Assembly: GCA_002437905.1 (NCBI GenBank) | Contig: DJRT01000007.1 | Coordinates: 54,397 to 112,463 of the forward strand | Direction: 5' to 3' | Origin: Ruminococcaceae bacterium UBA6353 | GTDB lineage: Bacteria; Bacillota; Clostridia; Oscillospirales; Acutalibacteraceae | DNA length: 58,067 nt | Shown: piece after piece, positions 17,229 to 25,655 of the stretch | Position numbering within the stretch: position 1 is the first letter of the stretch | Layout: every line of letters begins with the position of its first letter | The notes under the pieces: generated by a model | Databases searched by the model: none | Seen by the model: the letters and a program-made list of their open reading frames with translations, nothing else | What the model was told of the DNA's origin: nothing | Position numbers and translations under genes: made by a program

Positions 17229-18281
17229 TTATCCCGCGGCACGCCCCGGCTGCGGAAATCCGGGGGAGTACCGCAGGCTGCCATCCGGCAGCACAAATAC
17301 GGCCTCGGCATCCGCAAAATGCTCCAGCAGCGCCAGCCCCTCCTCCACCGGCAGGGTGAACAGCGCCGTGGAAAGCACATCCGCCTGCGCACTGTCCGGG
17401 CACAGCACCGTGACCGCCCGCACATAGGTGGCCGGGTACCCGGTATCCACATCAATGATATGGGCATAGCGCTGCCCCGCCACCTCATAATAGCGCTGAT
17501 AATCGCCGCTGGTCACCGCCGCGGCATCGGTCAGCTCCACCGTCAGCAGATACGCCACGGCCGAGTCCTCATCCGGGTTCTGCACCCCGATGGTGAACGG
17601 TGTGTGCGTCTTCTTGCCGCCGACGGCGCGCACATTGCCGCCCACATTCAGCAGCACATGGCTCCACCCAAGCTCCCCGCGGATAAACTCCGCCGCCCGC
17701 TCGGCGGCGTAGCCCTTGGCAATCGCCCCCACATCCAGCCGTGCCTGCGGATCGGTCAGCTGCACCGTCCCGGCTGCCCGGTCGATCCGCAGCAGCGAAG
17801 GGTCGGTGTGTGCCGCTGCCTGCTGCAGTGCCGCCGGATCCGGCAGCGCCGCTGCGGCAGGGTCGGCCGCCGCCTGCTCCCGCTGCGTATGCCACAGCTG
17901 CAGCACTGCACCGTAAAGGATATTCACCCGGCCGCCGGTGGCGGCATAGCTCTCCCTACCGTACTCCAGCAGATCCAGAATCCGGCTGTCCACCGCCACC
18001 GGATCGCCGCCGGCGGCCGCATTCACGCTGCACAGGTTCTGCAGCCCCTCATAGGTGTGGTAGATATCATACAGCCGGTGATACTCCGTCAGCAGAGCGT
18101 GCAGCCGCTGCGCACCGGCGGAAAATTCCCCGGCCGACACTCCGTAGGCGGTGACGGTGGTGACGGTATCGAACATATCCAGGTAGGTTGTTTCCTGCCT
18201 GCCGGCGGAAAAAGGGGCGCAGCCGACCGTGCCCGCTGCCAGCAGCAGCGAAAGCAGCACACAGAATACCCGCTTGCGCAT
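17229..18281 (-). CDS. apbE: FAD:protein FMN transferase (ApbE lipoprotein)
   Basis: 350 residues with a lipoprotein signal (lipobox AGTVGC, Cys21). ApbE hallmarks are present: YLDMFDTVTTVTAYG near the N-terminus, LDVGAIAKGYAAE, LLNVGGNVRAVGGK and the C-terminal HIIDVDTGYPA segment for metal and FAD binding. It transfers FMN to Thr/Ser of proteins carrying the (S/T)GAT-type motif outside the membrane. Targets encoded beside it are RnfG, RnfD and the FMN-binding protein next door, so its position explains itself. Confidence 0.93.
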   Translation of the reverse strand: MRKRVFCVLLSLLLAAGTVGCAPFSAGRQETTYLDMFDTVTTVTAYGVSAGEFSAGAQRLHALLTEYHRLYDIYHTYEGLQNLCSVNAAAGGDPVAVDSRILDLLEYGRESYAATGGRVNILYGAVLQLWHTQREQAAADPAAAALPDPAALQQAAAHTDPSLLRIDRAAGTVQLTDPQARLDVGAIAKGYAAERAAEFIRGELGWSHVLLNVGGNVRAVGGKKTHTPFTIGVQNPDEDSAVAYLLTVELTDAAAVTSGDYQRYYEVAGQRYAHIIDVDTGYPATYVRAVTVLCPDSAQADVLSTALFTLPVEEGLALLEHFADAEAVFVLPDGSLRYSPGFPQPGRAAG

Positions 18282-18308
18282 TGGTCGGTCGCGCTCCTTT
18301 TTCCATAC

Positions 18309-19289
18309 TTAGTCGGTCATTTCGGCCGCCTTGACGGTGTTCTTCACCAGCCCGCTGACCGCCACCGTGCAGCCGGTGATGGCATCGGTCTTGCCCTCGC
18401 TGTCCAGCTTCACGGCACCAAGCTCCGCCGCCGTCTTGCCCACCGCGTAGGCATCAAAGGCCGCGGCCTGCTCATACCATTCCTTTTTGATCCCGGAGGC
18501 CGCCTTCATGCCGTAGGCGTCGCCCATATCCCGCTTGGTGGATACATCCCCGGCGGTCATGGCAAAGGCGTTTTCCTCCACCTTCAGCTTCACCTGCAGT
18601 GTATCGGCATAGCAGCCGGTGATACGCTTCTGCGCATCCAGCGATACTGCCGACAGCTCCATATCATACTGCGGAGCAGCCGCCGTGGCGCTTTCCGCGC
18701 GGCCGGCAGTCAGCGCCAGCTGCAGCGTATCCGCAGCCGCGGCCTGCGCCTGCTCTGTGGCCATATCGGCCGCCTTGCGCACCGCCTTGATGAAATCCGT
18801 GATGATCAGATCGCAGCCGGCAATCTCGCTGCTTTTGCCGTCGGTGGCGGCAATGCCGCTCACCTCACCGGCCGTTTTCCCCTCCGCATAGGCACAGAAG
18901 GCCCGCGCCTGCTCCTGCCATGAGGAGCTCAGCTCCCCGCTGCCACCGGTATCCCGGTCGGTAGGCTTATAGGCCGCGCCCTGCTCACCCTTGGTCTGCC
19001 AGCTGGTCGGCTCCACCGTTTTGCCATCCGCCAGCGAAATGGCAAACTCCGCCTCATCCAGCCGGCAGCGACGGATAACGCCGTCCTTATCCAGCAGCAC
19101 AGCCGCCGCCGTGGCCTTAACGGCGGTTTTTTCCGTGCCGTCCATGGTCAGGGCTGCCACGCAGCCCACGCCCAGCTTCATCCCGCTGCCGGCGGTGCCG
19201 GAGCTGTTGGTATCCTCCTGCTTGCCGCAGCCGGTCAACGGCAGCGCCAGCATCGCCGCCAGCGCCAGGATTGTACAAAATCGTTTCAT
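18309..19289 (-). CDS. Lipoprotein with two tandem FMN_bind-like repeats
   Basis: 326 residues; the second of two in-frame ATGs is used because GGAGGGG lies just before it. Lipobox LPLTGC (Cys21). Two homologous halves follow (about 42-170 and 187-320), each with a W/Y-x-EQA-A-F-x-AYA-x-GKTA segment and ending in a degenerate flavin motif: IAGCDLII in repeat 1 and ITGCTVAV in repeat 2. Clostridial repeat lipoproteins of this type and Listeria PplA occupy equivalent positions near ApbE. Only repeat 2 keeps a Thr at the expected place, so flavinylation is uncertain. Confidence 0.78.
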   Translation of the reverse strand: MKRFCTILALAAMLALPLTGCGKQEDTNSSGTAGSGMKLGVGCVAALTMDGTEKTAVKATAAAVLLDKDGVIRRCRLDEAEFAISLADGKTVEPTSWQTKGEQGAAYKPTDRDTGGSGELSSSWQEQARAFCAYAEGKTAGEVSGIAATDGKSSEIAGCDLIITDFIKAVRKAADMATEQAQAAAADTLQLALTAGRAESATAAAPQYDMELSAVSLDAQKRITGCYADTLQVKLKVEENAFAMTAGDVSTKRDMGDAYGMKAASGIKKEWYEQAAAFDAYAVGKTAAELGAVKLDSEGKTDAITGCTVAVSGLVKNTVKAAEMTD

Positions 19290-19313
19290 CCTTTTCCCCT
19301 CCATCTTTCGGTC

Positions 19314-19380
19314 AGGAGCGTTCTTCGCTCCTGCTTAGCATACGGCGTGCAGGGGCAAATATACGCCCCGGCACGCCGTA
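19314..19380 (-). other. Two tandem hairpins between rnfB and the repeat lipoprotein
   Basis: AGGAGCG-TTCTT-CGCTCCT (19314-19332) and a longer interrupted stem, TACGGCGTGC...GCACGCCGTA with an inner GGGGC...GCCCC (19341-19380). Neither has a T-run downstream on the minus strand. They could be an RNA-processing or partial-termination element that sets different levels for rnf and the flavin genes. Confidence 0.6.
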
Positions 19381-19448
19381 TAAAGGAGGAAAAAATCGGC
19401 AAAACGCTGCAGACAGCCCCGCGGGCCTCTGCACACCCGTCTATCCGC

Positions 19449-20249
19449 TTATTTATGCAGCCAGTGAATCACCTTCACCGGGCACTTTTCCACACAGGCG
19501 CCGCAGCCGGTGCACAGCGTGTGGTCCACCCGCGCCAGGTGATCCTGCATCCGGATGGCGCCGGTGGGGCAGGTCTTCTGGCAGATGCCGCAGCCGATAC
19601 AGCCGGCGCTGCACACCGCCTTGACCGCCCGGCCGGGGTCGGTGGAAGAGCAGCACACCTCAATGGCGGCTGTCTCCGGCCGCATGGCAATGATGTGCTG
19701 CGGACAGGCCTCTACGCACAGGCCACAGCTGATGCACTTTTCCGGTGTGACCTCGGCAATGCCGTCCTGCAGATGCAGGGCGCCGCTGGGGCACACACCT
19801 ACACAGGTGCCCAGACCATAGCAGCCGAACCGGCAAGCCTTGCCGGCATTGCCGGGCGCCAGCGCCGCCTGCCGGCAATCCGACGCACCGATGTAGCGGC
19901 TTTCCTGCTTCGCCTTATCGCAGGTGCCGGCGCAGTGCACATAGGCCACCTGCCGCACAGCATCGCCGGCCTCGGTTCCCATGATCTGCGCCACCTGCCC
20001 GGCCACTGCGCTGCCGCCCACCGGGCAGGCATTGGCCGGCGCTTCGCCGGCCGCGATGGCCTTGGCCAGGGCGTCACAGCCGGCATAGCCGCAGCCGCCG
20101 CAGTTATTGCCCGGCAGCACCGCGCGCACTGCGGCCTCCCGCTCGTCCGTATGCACGGCAAACAGCCGCCCGGCAAAGCCCAGCAGCAGGCCGATCAGCA
20201 GGCTGATACCGCCCACAACGGCAGCCGCGATCCCGATCGCTTGTACCAT
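19449..20249 (-). CDS. rnfB: Rnf complex subunit B, multi-cluster ferredoxin
   Basis: 266 residues. An N-terminal helix is followed by the RnfB 4Fe-4S motif (NNCGGCGYAGC ... NACPVGG), then Cys-rich segments (CAGTCDKAK, CRFGCYGLGTCVGVCP) and two further ferredoxin pairs (CISCGLCVEACP, CIGCGICQKTCP, CTGCGACVEKCP). It takes electrons from reduced ferredoxin and passes them into the membrane Rnf complex, which pumps Na+ or H+ while reducing NAD+. Last of the six rnf genes. Confidence 0.95.
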   Translation of the reverse strand: MVQAIGIAAAVVGGISLLIGLLLGFAGRLFAVHTDEREAAVRAVLPGNNCGGCGYAGCDALAKAIAAGEAPANACPVGGSAVAGQVAQIMGTEAGDAVRQVAYVHCAGTCDKAKQESRYIGASDCRQAALAPGNAGKACRFGCYGLGTCVGVCPSGALHLQDGIAEVTPEKCISCGLCVEACPQHIIAMRPETAAIEVCCSSTDPGRAVKAVCSAGCIGCGICQKTCPTGAIRMQDHLARVDHTLCTGCGACVEKCPVKVIHWLHK

Positions 20250-20264
20250 ATCGCCGCCACCTCC

Positions 20265-20846
20265 TTAAAATTGCAGGCCGGAAAAGCCCGAAAACGCAAT
20301 GGCCATCAGGCCGGCAGTCACCAGCACAATCGGCATGCCCTGGAAGGCCTTCGGCACATCATTGTGTGCCATCTGCTCCCGCAGGCCGGCCATGATCACA
20401 ATGGCGATAGCGAAGCCCAGCGCCGTGCCGAACCCGGCCACCACGCTCATCAGCAGGCCATAGCCATTCTGCACATTGGTCAGTGCCACGCCCAGCACCG
20501 CGCAGTTGGTGGTGATGAGCGGCAGGTACACGCCCAGCGCAGAATATAGCCCATGGCTGAGCTTCTTCAGCGCCATTTCCACCAGCTGCACCAGCGCCGC
20601 GATGACCAGGATGAACACGATGGTGTTCAGATAGGTCAGCCCCAGCGGCGTCAGCACGCCGGTGTACAGCAGACTGGTCAGCGCGGAGGAAACGGTGATA
20701 ACAAACACCACCGCTGCACCCATGCCGGCCGCCGTCTTGATATTACGCGAAACGCCGAGGAACGGGCACAGCCCCAGAAACTGGCTGAGCACCACATTGT
20801 TGATCAGCGCAGTGGTCAGCAGCGTCAATAACAGCGTCTGGATCAT
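20265..20846 (-). CDS. rnfA: Rnf complex subunit A
   Basis: 193 residues with six membrane helices; the hallmark NNVVLSQFLGLCPFLGVSR near the N-terminus and TTNCAVLGVAL later carry the Cys pair that holds a membrane 2Fe-2S cluster together with RnfE. Its ATG overlaps the rnfE stop by four bases. Confidence 0.96.
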   Translation of the reverse strand: MIQTLLLTLLTTALINNVVLSQFLGLCPFLGVSRNIKTAAGMGAAVVFVITVSSALTSLLYTGVLTPLGLTYLNTIVFILVIAALVQLVEMALKKLSHGLYSALGVYLPLITTNCAVLGVALTNVQNGYGLLMSVVAGFGTALGFAIAIVIMAGLREQMAHNDVPKAFQGMPIVLVTAGLMAIAFSGFSGLQF

Positions 20847-21550
20847 TTGCCGTCCCCTCCTTTCGTCTCATCTGCCCCGGCCGGCTGCTCACAGCCGGCC
20901 GCACAGGCCGCACAGTCGCCGCCGCAGCCGGCGGATTTCTTGCCGGTATTGGTGGCGCTGGGGGCACGCAGCTTGTTCTGCAGTGCCGTCAGCCCCGCCA
21001 GCACAAAGAAGGCGCCGGGCGCCATCACCATAATGGCAATCGGCTCATACGCCGCCGGCATCACCTGCAGGCCAAACACCGTGCCGCTGCCCAGCAGTTC
21101 GCGGATGGCGCCGATCACCGTCAGCGCCAGCGTGAAGCCCAGCCCCATGCCGACACCGTCCATGGCCGAGAGGAATACGCCGTTCTTCGAGGCGTAGGCC
21201 TCTGCCCGCCCGAGGATGATGCAGTTCACCACGATCAGCGGGATGAAAATGCCGAGCGACTCATACAGGGAAGGCACATAGGCCTGGATCAGCAGCTGCA
21301 CCACCGTAACAAAGGAGGCGATAATGACGATATACGCCGGCATACGCACCCCATCCGGGATGACCCGCCGCAGCAGCGAGATCATGGCGTTGGAGAGCAC
21401 CAGCACCGCGGCAGTGGACAGCCCCATGCCGAGGCCATTGATGGCCGAGGAGGTGACCGCCAGCGTGGCGCACATGCCCAGCATCAGCACAAAGGTGGGA
21501 TTTTCCCGCACCAGTCCGTTATACAGCCGCTCCCATGCTTTCTTCATCAT
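20843..21550 (-). CDS. rnfE: Rnf complex subunit E with Cys-rich tail
   Basis: 235 residues; six helices with VNCIILGRAEAYA and the N-terminal GLVRENPTFVLMLGMCA. The core (to about 200) matches RnfE/NqrD. A cytoplasmic or external C-terminal extension adds CGGDCAACAAGC (four Cys), which is not needed in the family and could bind metal or an Fe-S cluster. ATGA overlap with rnfG upstream. Confidence 0.95.
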   Translation of the reverse strand: MMKKAWERLYNGLVRENPTFVLMLGMCATLAVTSSAINGLGMGLSTAAVLVLSNAMISLLRRVIPDGVRMPAYIVIIASFVTVVQLLIQAYVPSLYESLGIFIPLIVVNCIILGRAEAYASKNGVFLSAMDGVGMGLGFTLALTVIGAIRELLGSGTVFGLQVMPAAYEPIAIMVMAPGAFFVLAGLTALQNKLRAPSATNTGKKSAGCGGDCAACAAGCEQPAGADETKGGDGK

Positions 21551-22113
21551 GCTGCCGCACCTCCCAGCTCCCGTACAAGGTCAATGGCCGCCTGGGTCTC
21601 CGCCTTCAGCGCATTGGTGGTATAGGTAGCGCCGGAGATGCCGTCCAGCTGGTCGGCGGCCGTAATACCGATAAACTGCTGCCGCACATCGGCGTTTTCA
21701 CAGTTGGCGCCGAAGCCGGGGGATTCGCTGTGCTCCAGCACGGCATAGCCCACCACTGTGCCGCCGGCATCAATGCCGAGGGCGATGCGCACCGTACCGG
21801 CATAACCCTTGGTGCTGACGGCGGTCAGCACATAGCCGAGGGTCTGCCCGGCGGCGTCCTTGGCCGCCAGTACCTCCTCCACAGAGGAGCCGTCCTCCCG
21901 CGCCGCATTAAAGCGCTCCAGCAGAGCGGCGGCATCCGGAACGGTATCAAAGGCATCCGCCGCCTCATAGACCTTCTGATAGGCCTCGGTCTTCTTCTGC
22001 AGCTGTGCCGCCGCGATCGGCTCCTTGGTCAGTTCGTAAACAAAGGAGAGCGCCACCGTGGCGATCAGGGTGATTGCCAGCAGGATGCCGGTATTCTTCA
22101 GGATGGTCTTCAT
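21547..22113 (-). CDS. rnfG: Rnf complex subunit G, covalent FMN carrier
   Basis: 188 residues. One N-terminal helix then an extracytoplasmic FMN_bind domain with ESPGFGANC and the flavinylation motif SGATYTT near the C-terminus, substrate for ApbE. It overlaps rnfD and rnfE by ATGA on both sides. Confidence 0.95.
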   Translation of the reverse strand: MKTILKNTGILLAITLIATVALSFVYELTKEPIAAAQLQKKTEAYQKVYEAADAFDTVPDAAALLERFNAAREDGSSVEEVLAAKDAAGQTLGYVLTAVSTKGYAGTVRIALGIDAGGTVVGYAVLEHSESPGFGANCENADVRQQFIGITAADQLDGISGATYTTNALKAETQAAIDLVRELGGAAA

Positions 22114-23132
22114 TGGGCGGCACCCCCTTTCTTCTGCCGGCGGGGTACGCCGAACGGCCGCGGCGCCGTCACCCGCTCAATCAGCGGCACCAGCGTATTG
22201 CCGATGATAATGGCATAGGACACGCCCTCCGCCGAAGTACCGAACACCCGGAACAGCCCGGTCAGGAAGCCGAGCAGGATACCGTAGACCACCTGCCCGC
22301 GCCGGGTGATGGGGCTGGTGGTATAATCCGAGGCCATGAACACCGCACCGGTGAGCAGGCCGCCGGTGAGCATATGCCCGGCAAGCGTTGTCAGCGGCAT
22401 AATGCCGCCGCCGGCCAGCAGATTAAGCAAAAACACAAAGCCGGCCGTGCTGACCAGGTAGGTGCCGGTGATGTGCAGCGAGATCACGCCGCGGGCCAGC
22501 ATATACACCGCGCCCAGCAGAATGGCCGGTGCGCACACCTCACCGATGCAGCCGGAGCGCGCACCGAGGAATGCCTGCAGCAGGTCGATTGATTCGCCGG
22601 AGCGCAGCAGCGCCAGCGGCGTGGGGGTGGTGGCGGCATCCACCGCCATGGTGCTCATGCGCTGCCCGAAGCCCGCCCACATATCGCTGCCGAAGATCTG
22701 CCCGACAGCCGGCATCCGGCTGCCCAGCAGCGCGGGGAAAGAGATCACCAAAAAGCAGCGTGCCGCCAGCGCCGGGTTCATGATATTCTGCCCGATGCCG
22801 CCGAAAAGCTGCTTGACCACCAGGATGGCGAACACGCCGCCCATCACCGGGATCCACCACGGCACACTGGCCGGCAGATTGACCGCCAGGATCATCCCCG
22901 TGACCAGCGCACTGCCGTCCGCCACCGTCACCGGCAGCTTCATCAGACGCTGCCACAGATATTCCGTGAGCAGGCAGGTGACTATGCTCAGGCAGATGAT
23001 CACCAGCGCCCGCAGGCCGAACACAAACACGCCAAACACCAGCGAGGGCGTCAGCGCAATGGCCACATCCCGCATGATGGTGGCGGTGGAGGCGCCGCTG
23101 CGCACATGCGGCGATACCGATACGCTTCTCAT
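22110..23132 (-). CDS. rnfD: Rnf complex subunit D
   Basis: 340 residues starting at the ATG that overlaps the rnfC stop. Multi-helix membrane protein of the NqrB/RnfD family; FMASDYTTSPIT holds the Thr that carries covalent FMN, and GGIGQNIMNPALAARCFL is typical. It belongs to the ion-translocating core. Confidence 0.95.
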   Translation of the reverse strand: MRSVSVSPHVRSGASTATIMRDVAIALTPSLVFGVFVFGLRALVIICLSIVTCLLTEYLWQRLMKLPVTVADGSALVTGMILAVNLPASVPWWIPVMGGVFAILVVKQLFGGIGQNIMNPALAARCFLVISFPALLGSRMPAVGQIFGSDMWAGFGQRMSTMAVDAATTPTPLALLRSGESIDLLQAFLGARSGCIGEVCAPAILLGAVYMLARGVISLHITGTYLVSTAGFVFLLNLLAGGGIMPLTTLAGHMLTGGLLTGAVFMASDYTTSPITRRGQVVYGILLGFLTGLFRVFGTSAEGVSYAIIIGNTLVPLIERVTAPRPFGVPRRQKKGGAAQ

Positions 23133-24481
23133 GCCTTTCCCTCCGTTTCTTTCTTTGCCGCGGCCTTGCGGCGGCGGGCAGCATTCACGGCACTGCGGCC
23201 ATATTTGAGGCTCTGGGTCAGCCGCCGCCGCGCGGGACATACATAGCTGCAGCAGCCGCACTCCATACACTCCATGCCGCCCTCGGCAGCAAAGGCATCC
23301 AGGTCATTGGCGTCCGCATGCTGTGCCAGCCGCACCGGCACAAGGCTCTCCGGGCAGGCACGCACGCACCGGCCGCAGCGGATGCAGGCGGTCGGCTCCA
23401 GCGCAGCCACCTCATCCCGGCTCATAGCCAGGATGGCGGAGGAGGTTTTGGTGGCCGGCACATCGGTGGTGACCATCGCCACCCCCATCATCGGGCCGCC
23501 GGCGATCAGCTTCTCCGGCTCACCGCGCAGGCCGCCGCCGGCCTCCAGCACCTCGGTCAGACTGCTGCCCACCGGCACCGCCAGGTTGCAGGGGGCGGCG
23601 GCGCCGTCCCCGGTGATCGACATCACGGTGGTGATCTGCGGGATGTGCCGGCACACGGCACGGTAAATGGAGATCACCGTAGAGACATTCAGCACCACAC
23701 AGCCGGCATCAATGGGCAGGCAGCCGGAATAGATATCCCGGCCGGTCACAGCATGGATCAGCATGCGCTCACCGCCCTGCGGGTATTTGGTCTTCAGCGG
23801 CAGCACAGCCATGCGGGCTTCCCCCGCCGCCTGCTCCTGCAGCCGGCGGATCGCCTGCGGCTTGTTGTCCTCAACCGCGATGACACCCCGCGCCTGCGGG
23901 AAAAGCTGCAGCACCACCCGCAGGCCGCCCACCAGCTCCTCCGGCAGCTCCAGCATCATCCGGTAGTCGGAGGTCAGGTACGGCTCACACTCGGCACCGT
24001 TGACGATCACGGTATCCGGGGCTTTGCCGGGCTTCATGGTCAGCTTGACATGGGTGGGGAAGCCTGCGCCGCCCTGCCCGACAATGCCGGCGTCCCGGAT
24101 GATATCCAGGATCTGCTGGGCGGTCAGCCCGGCAGGATCCCGCGGCTGTGAAAGCTCCGGCAGCGGCGTAAATGCGCCGTCATTATCCACCACAATGCTC
24201 ATCACCCACTGGCCGGTCACCGTGCGGCGCTTTTCGATTGCCCGCACCGTACCGGAAACCGCGCTGCACACGGCCGCCGAGACAAAGCCGCCCGGCTTCG
24301 CCAGCATCTGTCCCACCAGCACCGGATCACCGACCGCCACCACCGGCTCCGCCGGCGCGCCGATATGCTGCTGCAGCGGATACACCGCCTCGCCGGTGGG
24401 GCGGAACGGCCGGATGGCCGCATCCGCTGTGTACGCCTTACCGTCCGCCGGGTGAATGCCATGCCTGAAGGTTCGTTTCAT
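23129..24481 (-). CDS. rnfC: Rnf complex subunit C
   Basis: 450 residues; start at the ATG after GAGGCGTCAGG, giving MKRTFRHGIHPADGK, the usual RnfC beginning. Contains the NADH/FMN-binding region (GQGGAGFPTHVK, NGAECEPYLTSDYRMM) and two 4Fe-4S motifs (CIRCGRCVRACP, CMECGCCSYVCP). Peripheral subunit that transfers electrons to NAD+. First gene of the rnf operon. Confidence 0.96.
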   Translation of the reverse strand: MKRTFRHGIHPADGKAYTADAAIRPFRPTGEAVYPLQQHIGAPAEPVVAVGDPVLVGQMLAKPGGFVSAAVCSAVSGTVRAIEKRRTVTGQWVMSIVVDNDGAFTPLPELSQPRDPAGLTAQQILDIIRDAGIVGQGGAGFPTHVKLTMKPGKAPDTVIVNGAECEPYLTSDYRMMLELPEELVGGLRVVLQLFPQARGVIAVEDNKPQAIRRLQEQAAGEARMAVLPLKTKYPQGGERMLIHAVTGRDIYSGCLPIDAGCVVLNVSTVISIYRAVCRHIPQITTVMSITGDGAAAPCNLAVPVGSSLTEVLEAGGGLRGEPEKLIAGGPMMGVAMVTTDVPATKTSSAILAMSRDEVAALEPTACIRCGRCVRACPESLVPVRLAQHADANDLDAFAAEGGMECMECGCCSYVCPARRRLTQSLKYGRSAVNAARRRKAAAKKETEGKA

Positions 24482-24847
24482 CCTGACGCCTCGTTTCCCG
24501 CGGCCATACACGGCCGCGCTGTATTTTGCCTGCGCCGTTTTCTGTTCCGCCTCGACGCAGCCGCATTTTTTGTTATTTTACCACAGAATGCCTGCAAACA
24601 AAAGCGTGAAAAATCACAAAAATTTTCCAGTCTTTTTCACACCTGCGGGAAAATGGCCGCCTGAATGGGCAAATACCCGCAGTTTGTGCCGGTTCGGGCG
24701 CCGTTTTGGTCGGTTTCTGCCCGAAAAAAGACGAAAATTTTTCTTTTCCCTACTATCCGAAAGCGGAAAAGTATGGTACAATGGGCATATCCTGGCCGCC
24801 GAGCGGCATTTTGAGCGCCCGGCAGCCCATTTTGAGGAGGAGATCTC
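24482..24847. other. Divergent intergenic region, rnfC versus DUF975 gene
   Basis: 366 bases without a gene. A perfect hairpin (CGCGGCC-ATACAC-GGCCGCG, 24499-24518) lies in the rnfC leader just before its ribosome site. A minus-strand -10 candidate TAAAAT (24575-24580) and a plus-strand TACAAT (24777-24782) are visible, each with a poor -35. The middle is AT-rich. No other structure recognised. Confidence 0.5.
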
Positions 24848-25618
24848 ATGTTTGACCGCGCTTTTCTCAAGCAGCTTTCCCGGCAGCGGCTGCAATCCGG
24901 CCGCGGCAATGCCATTCTGGCCGCATTTCTGACCGCGCTGCTCGGCGGCGGCGCTGCCGGCACCGGCGGCTTTTCGCTGAACTGGGACTTCAGTGACAGC
25001 GACGGAGAGCGCATTTTCGGCGGGGCAGTGCCCTCCTGGGAAACCATAGGCGGAATTCTGCTGGGCATCCTCGGCATCGCGGCCATTCTCGGCCTGCTGT
25101 ACAGCATCTTCGTCAGCAATGTGATCGAGGTGGGCTGCCGCGGCTGGTTCCTGCGCTACTGGCGGGGAGAAGACCTGTCGTCCGGTGAGCTGTTTGCCTC
25201 CTTCCGCATCTACAAGCCTGCGGTGGTGACCGCGCTGCTGCGCGACCTGTATGTGTTCCTGTGGAGCCTGCTATTCATCATCCCCGGTATTGTCAAAAGC
25301 TATGCGTACAGCATGGCGCCCTACATCATCTACGAAAACCCCAATATGGACGCAAGTGAAGCGCTGCAGCTGAGCGAACGGCTGACCAACGGCGCCAAGG
25401 GCGACCTGTTTGTGCTGGATCTCAGTTTTATCGGCTGGAACCTGCTCAGCGCCTGCACCTTCGGCATCCTGGGGCTTGTCTATGTTAACCCCTATACCTA
25501 CACCACCCACGCCGCCGTCTACCAGTCGCTGAAGGCCTCGGCCATCCAGAGCGGCCGGCTGAGCTGGGCAGACTTTGGGCAGATGCCGCCAGCCGCGCCG
25601 GAAGCCCCGGCGGAATAA
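24848..25618 (+). CDS. DUF975 family membrane protein
   Basis: 256 residues behind GAGGAGGAGATCTC. Several membrane helices; EVGCRGWFL, LWSLLFIIPGIVKSYAYSMA and the late LGLVYVNPYTYTTHAAVY are typical of DUF975 proteins of Firmicutes, whose function is unknown. It is followed 37 bases later by an AEC transporter. Confidence 0.85.
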   Translation: MFDRAFLKQLSRQRLQSGRGNAILAAFLTALLGGGAAGTGGFSLNWDFSDSDGERIFGGAVPSWETIGGILLGILGIAAILGLLYSIFVSNVIEVGCRGWFLRYWRGEDLSSGELFASFRIYKPAVVTALLRDLYVFLWSLLFIIPGIVKSYAYSMAPYIIYENPNMDASEALQLSERLTNGAKGDLFVLDLSFIGWNLLSACTFGILGLVYVNPYTYTTHAAVYQSLKASAIQSGRLSWADFGQMPPAAPEAPAE

Positions 25619-25655
25619 CCGCCCCGGCGGATTTTTAAGGAGACACCTGATCACT

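Noticed and set aside
16143..18923. 926-codon plus-strand frame opposite the apbE/FMN-binding genes
   Set aside because: His/Arg/Gln-rich antisense product; opposite strand carries motif-supported genes.
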